This document shows positions 36,574 through 39,090 of a stretch of 39,090 bases of DNA, piece by piece (the stretch's first letter is position 1; each line of letters starts with the position of its first letter). The notes under the pieces were generated by a model, which was given only the letters and a program-made list of their open reading frames with translations, was not told the origin of the DNA and searched no databases. The stretch lies in NCBI GenBank assembly GCA_001628005.1, contig LUQU01000040.1:1-39090 (forward strand). Reading direction: 5' to 3'. Both the position numbers and the translations under genes were made by a program. Origin of the DNA: SAR86 cluster bacterium REDSEA-S09_B4. GTDB taxonomy: Bacteria > Pseudomonadota > Gammaproteobacteria > Magnimaribacterales > Magnimaribacteraceae.

Positions 36574-37436
36574 GTAGAGCTTAAAAATCTGTCTTTCTCT
36601 TCCCAAATTTGGTTCAACCAGTCTTTCAAATCATTTCTATACTGACTGTCCTTCGAATAATCCTTGTTTAAAAGGTCTTCAGGAATCTCTATTGTTCTCA
36701 CTTTTATCTTTATATCTGACATCCCTCCACAAAGGAAACTCCAAAAGCTTTTTGAATCAGAGTTGTAACTGATGCTTAAATCAAGAAGGGTAGTAATAAA
36801 TGGCATAGTAGATAGGGCTACCCCTATTCCCCCAGCCTTTGGTTTTAACAGATTCTCAAAAGGTGAATTTTGATCTTTATGTTTTAGTTGCGTAAATCTT
36901 GTTCCTTCAGCAAAACTAAAAACAGTGCCTGGATTAGCTTCCAATCTTTTGAATGCTTTTTTCATTTGTTCTAAGTCTTTCCCTCTTAGGTTTGGATTTT
37001 TTTCAATTTGTTCCTTGCTATATCTCTTTAAAAAAGGCATATCTAAAGCCCAGCCAACTATACTTACAATTGGAATCCATTTAAGTACATCCTTCATAAA
37101 GAACCTTAGAAGTGGGACTTTTTTATTGGTTATTTTTTGTAATATAAATATATCTCCCCAAGATTGATGATTTGAAGTTGCTACGTACCAATGCTGTTTT
37201 TTTAAATTCTCCATTCCCGTAATAGAGATTGAAGGACGGAGAAGGATTTTTATCCAAGCGTTGTTAAAAGAAATGCAAGTCTCACCAACTAGGATGGTTA
37301 CTGATGTCCAAAGTGTCTTCCAACTCTTAGAGGGTATGATCAGCCTGACTAAACCTACTAAAAAAAGTAAGCTGCTCCAAAAAATCATATTTAGAGTCAA
37401 ACACAAGAAAGATGCTGCTCCAATTAAAGGATTCAT
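36570..37436 (-). CDS. PlsC-like lysophospholipid acyltransferase (YihG-like)
   Basis: A 288-residue inner-membrane acyltransferase with a long N-terminal hydrophobic region (about 8-34). The HX4D catalytic motif is NHQSWGD (His90, Asp95) and the substrate-binding motif is FAEGTR (175-180). The pattern, including LLRFFMKDVLKWIPIVSIVGWALDMPF split across 109-135, fits the YihG/YcaH-like 1-acylglycerol-3-phosphate acyltransferases. It probably adds an acyl chain to a lysophospholipid. It lies 24 bp after the acyl-CoA dehydrogenase gene on the same strand and lacks an obvious ribosome site. Confidence 0.87.
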   Translation of the reverse strand: MNPLIGAASFLCLTLNMIFWSSLLFLVGLVRLIIPSKSWKTLWTSVTILVGETCISFNNAWIKILLRPSISITGMENLKKQHWYVATSNHQSWGDIFILQKITNKKVPLLRFFMKDVLKWIPIVSIVGWALDMPFLKRYSKEQIEKNPNLRGKDLEQMKKAFKRLEANPGTVFSFAEGTRFTQLKHKDQNSPFENLLKPKAGGIGVALSTMPFITTLLDLSISYNSDSKSFWSFLCGGMSDIKIKVRTIEIPEDLLNKDYSKDSQYRNDLKDWLNQIWEEKDRFLSST

Positions 37437-37460
37437 TGAGAGTGAGATTTATGGTAAAGA

Positions 37461-38600
37461 TTAGTATTCACTCAAAGTGGCGTACCGATCTAAATGATAA
37501 TCGGATGAACCAAATATTTGTTCAGCTACTCTTGATCTTTTTAGGAAAAAACCGATATCAAATTCATCAGTCACTCCAACTCCTCCGTGCATTTGAACGG
37601 CTTCACTACTCACTAAATGCAGTGTTTCACCGGCTTTAAACTTAGCAAGGCTAGCAAATCGGGCTTTGTCATTTGAATTTTCATCAATAGCATTGAGAGC
37701 GCCCATAACTGAAGATTTGGTTAATTCTACTTCAGCAAACATGATAGCAGCTCTATGCTGTAGAGCCTGAAAAGAGCCTATCACAGCTCCAAATTGTTTT
37801 CTTTCTTTGAGGTATTCGAGAGTTCTATCGAAGGCTTCTAAGGCATTACCTAGCATTTCAGCAGATATTCCTATTTGCGCTCTTTCCAAAACCTCTTCTA
37901 TTATTGGAAAACCAGCACCTAGATCTCCTAAAAGATTTTTTTCCTCAACCTCTGTATTTTTACAGGAGATTTCACACGCATTCCTGCTGTCTACCATCTG
38001 GGTTCTCTTTCTTTCTAACCCCGTTGAATCAGGATCAACTAAGAATAAGCTTATACCAGATTGATCTTCGTTTTCTCCTGAGGTTCGAGCAGCCACTATG
38101 ATTAAATCTGCACTATGGCCATCTAAGACGAAAGTTTTTTTACCGTTTAAAACAAACTTTCCTCCTTTTTTAGTAGCCGTCATAGAGATTTTGTTGGGGG
38201 AATGTCTAGGTCCTTCCTCTAGTGCAAAAGCAATGGTTAGATTACCTTTAGCTATCTTAGTCAAAAGGGCTTCTTTTTGATCTGAGCTACCTCCTATTTC
38301 TATTAAACTGGCTCCAAGCAGGGCAGTTGAAAATAATGGAGACGGAACTAAACATCTTCCTGTTTCTTCAAGAACTCCTCCCAAGCCCATCATTCCAAAA
38401 TCTGAACCTCCATATTCTTCAGAAATAAGGATTCCTGCCCATCCTAATTCTGCCATCTGTTTCCATAGTTCTTGACTGTACCCTGTCTCATCTTCGGAAT
38501 CTCTCAATTCCCTAAAATGGGTTATAGGTGCATTTTTTTGTACAAACTCTTTTGCAGTGTCTTTTAAGTATTGTTGTTCTTCATTAAATAATAGGGCCAT
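37461..38600 (-). CDS. Acyl-CoA dehydrogenase subunit lacking the usual catalytic Glu
   Basis: A 379-residue acyl-CoA dehydrogenase fold with MALLFNEEQQYLKDTAKEF at the N terminus, the flavin/substrate region FALEEGPRHSPN, EYLKERKQFGAVIGSFQALQ split around the beta-domain end, and AVQMHGGVGVTDEFDIG. Where active enzymes have the IYEGT catalytic Glu, this one reads AEQIFGSSDYHLDR, with Gly in place of Glu. Its adjacent upstream partner (38629-39090) has that Glu. This is the arrangement of alpha2beta2 heteromeric acyl-CoA dehydrogenases known from mycobacterial steroid breakdown. AAGGAG precedes the ATG. Confidence 0.88.
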   Translation of the reverse strand: MALLFNEEQQYLKDTAKEFVQKNAPITHFRELRDSEDETGYSQELWKQMAELGWAGILISEEYGGSDFGMMGLGGVLEETGRCLVPSPLFSTALLGASLIEIGGSSDQKEALLTKIAKGNLTIAFALEEGPRHSPNKISMTATKKGGKFVLNGKKTFVLDGHSADLIIVAARTSGENEDQSGISLFLVDPDSTGLERKRTQMVDSRNACEISCKNTEVEEKNLLGDLGAGFPIIEEVLERAQIGISAEMLGNALEAFDRTLEYLKERKQFGAVIGSFQALQHRAAIMFAEVELTKSSVMGALNAIDENSNDKARFASLAKFKAGETLHLVSSEAVQMHGGVGVTDEFDIGFFLKRSRVAEQIFGSSDYHLDRYATLSEY

Positions 38601-38628
38601 TATTTATCTCCTTAGTAGTTAGGGATTA

Positions 38629-39090
38629 TTAGTCAGGAAGATCGAGTACTCGTTTAGAAATTACATTTAAATTAATTTCAGAAGTCCCTCCCTCTATGGA
38701 ATTAGCTTTTGATCTCAACCATTCTCTAGTTATAGCTAACTCTTCAGGAGCAAAAGGCTCGCCTTCCCAACCAAGGCCACTGGTGCCCATGGCTTGTAGC
38801 ATGATTTCATATCTCAATTTATTCTGTTCAGAACCATAGTATTTACCCATAGACGCTGTAGCACTGGGACCTCCGGTTTTGGCATCTTCAGCCATTCGTT
38901 GCAGAGTTAAGGTAAATGCCCTTGAATTCAGATCGTGTTTAGCAATCTTCGTTCTAAGTTGAGCGTCATCTAAACGGTTCTTTTCATCAGTTCCAACATA
39001 TCTCTTCCCTAGTTCAGCCATACCAGAAGTTTTTCTAGGTCCTGAACCAGCTCCTGTAGCTAAGCCCATTCCAGAAATCATAGATCTTTC
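38629..39090 (-). CDS. Acyl-CoA dehydrogenase, 5' partial, with catalytic Glu motif
   Basis: The C-terminal 153 residues of an acyl-CoA dehydrogenase. The frame runs to the right edge of the window, so the start lies outside and the ATG at 39081 is internal. The C-terminal helical domain is visible (NSRAFTLTLQRMAEDAK, AMGTSGLGWEGE), ending with the active-site stretch SKANSIEGGTSEINLN, where the Glu of SIEGGTSE is the expected catalytic base, followed by ISKRVLDLPD. It lies 28 bp upstream of the subunit lacking that Glu and probably forms a complex with it. Confidence 0.85.
   Translation of the reverse strand, partial: ERSMISGMGLATGAGSGPRKTSGMAELGKRYVGTDEKNRLDDAQLRTKIAKHDLNSRAFTLTLQRMAEDAKTGGPSATASMGKYYGSEQNKLRYEIMLQAMGTSGLGWEGEPFAPEELAITREWLRSKANSIEGGTSEINLNVISKRVLDLPD

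Overview
The window is a compact, AT-rich, almost fully coding stretch of bacterial chromosome. ExoIII, Prc and YfcG keep E. coli-like active-site spacing. These sit beside a TonB-dependent receptor, many CoA-ester enzymes and many glutathione-type enzymes. This points to a Gram-negative gammaproteobacterium with a streamlined, probably marine, genome (SAR86-like or a relative). That placement is inference from gene content and style, not from a marker gene. No rRNA, tRNA, CRISPR array, insertion sequence or phage gene was seen, and no intergenic gap exceeds about 150 bp.

Layout. (1) 1-7766, plus strand: the 3' part of a tandem DsbA/kappa-fold protein, an amidase-signature amidase, a penicillin-acylase-type Ntn hydrolase and two class III aminotransferases. 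A convergent MHS-type transporter (7790-9124) follows. Together they look like an amide/N-acyl-amine catabolic set. (2) 9251-10651: a secreted PhoPQ/PqaA-related alpha/beta hydrolase. (3) 10679-16114, plus strand: three GSTs, two small unknown proteins, a glyoxalase-like VOC protein, an SDR, an LLM flavin oxidoreductase and a GFA/CENP-V protein. (4) 20643-16162, minus strand: ACS-type MFS transporter, PaaG-like crotonase and the 5-oxoprolinase genes pxpA-pxpB-pxpC. (5) 20766-24848, plus strand: family III CoA-transferase, glutaryl-CoA dehydrogenase and a lipoprotein amidohydrolase. This run ends at a strong bidirectional terminator facing a TonB-dependent receptor (27429-24895). (6) 27580-31449, housekeeping: GNAT acetyltransferase, tadA, xthA and prc. 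(7) 31551-39090: an MBL hydrolase with an altered metal motif, a kappa-like isomerase, the overlapping minus-strand trio yfcG / prolyl-hydroxylase-like 2OG oxygenase / quinone oxidoreductase, a second LLM protein, a PlsC-like acyltransferase, and a pair of acyl-CoA dehydrogenase genes that look like two subunits of one heteromeric enzyme.

How the genes fit together. The window is dominated by uptake and breakdown of small organic acids and amides. Transporters and the TonB receptor bring substrates in. Amidase, acylase and aminotransferases could release and remove amino groups. CoA-transferase, crotonase and acyl-CoA dehydrogenases handle CoA esters. Glutathione-type enzymes (four GSTs, two kappa-like proteins, GFA) are unusually dense, and PxpABC would return 5-oxoproline, a glutathione-turnover product, to glutamate. 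Several genes start with TTG. Four predicted long starts were shortened on the basis of Shine-Dalgarno sequences, signal peptides or a promoter position. I did not find an obviously new defence or mobile system. The most unusual items are the amidase/acylase/twin-aminotransferase cluster, the split acyl-CoA dehydrogenase, the HxNxDH metallo-hydrolase and the coupled YfcG-2OG oxygenase-Qor operon.
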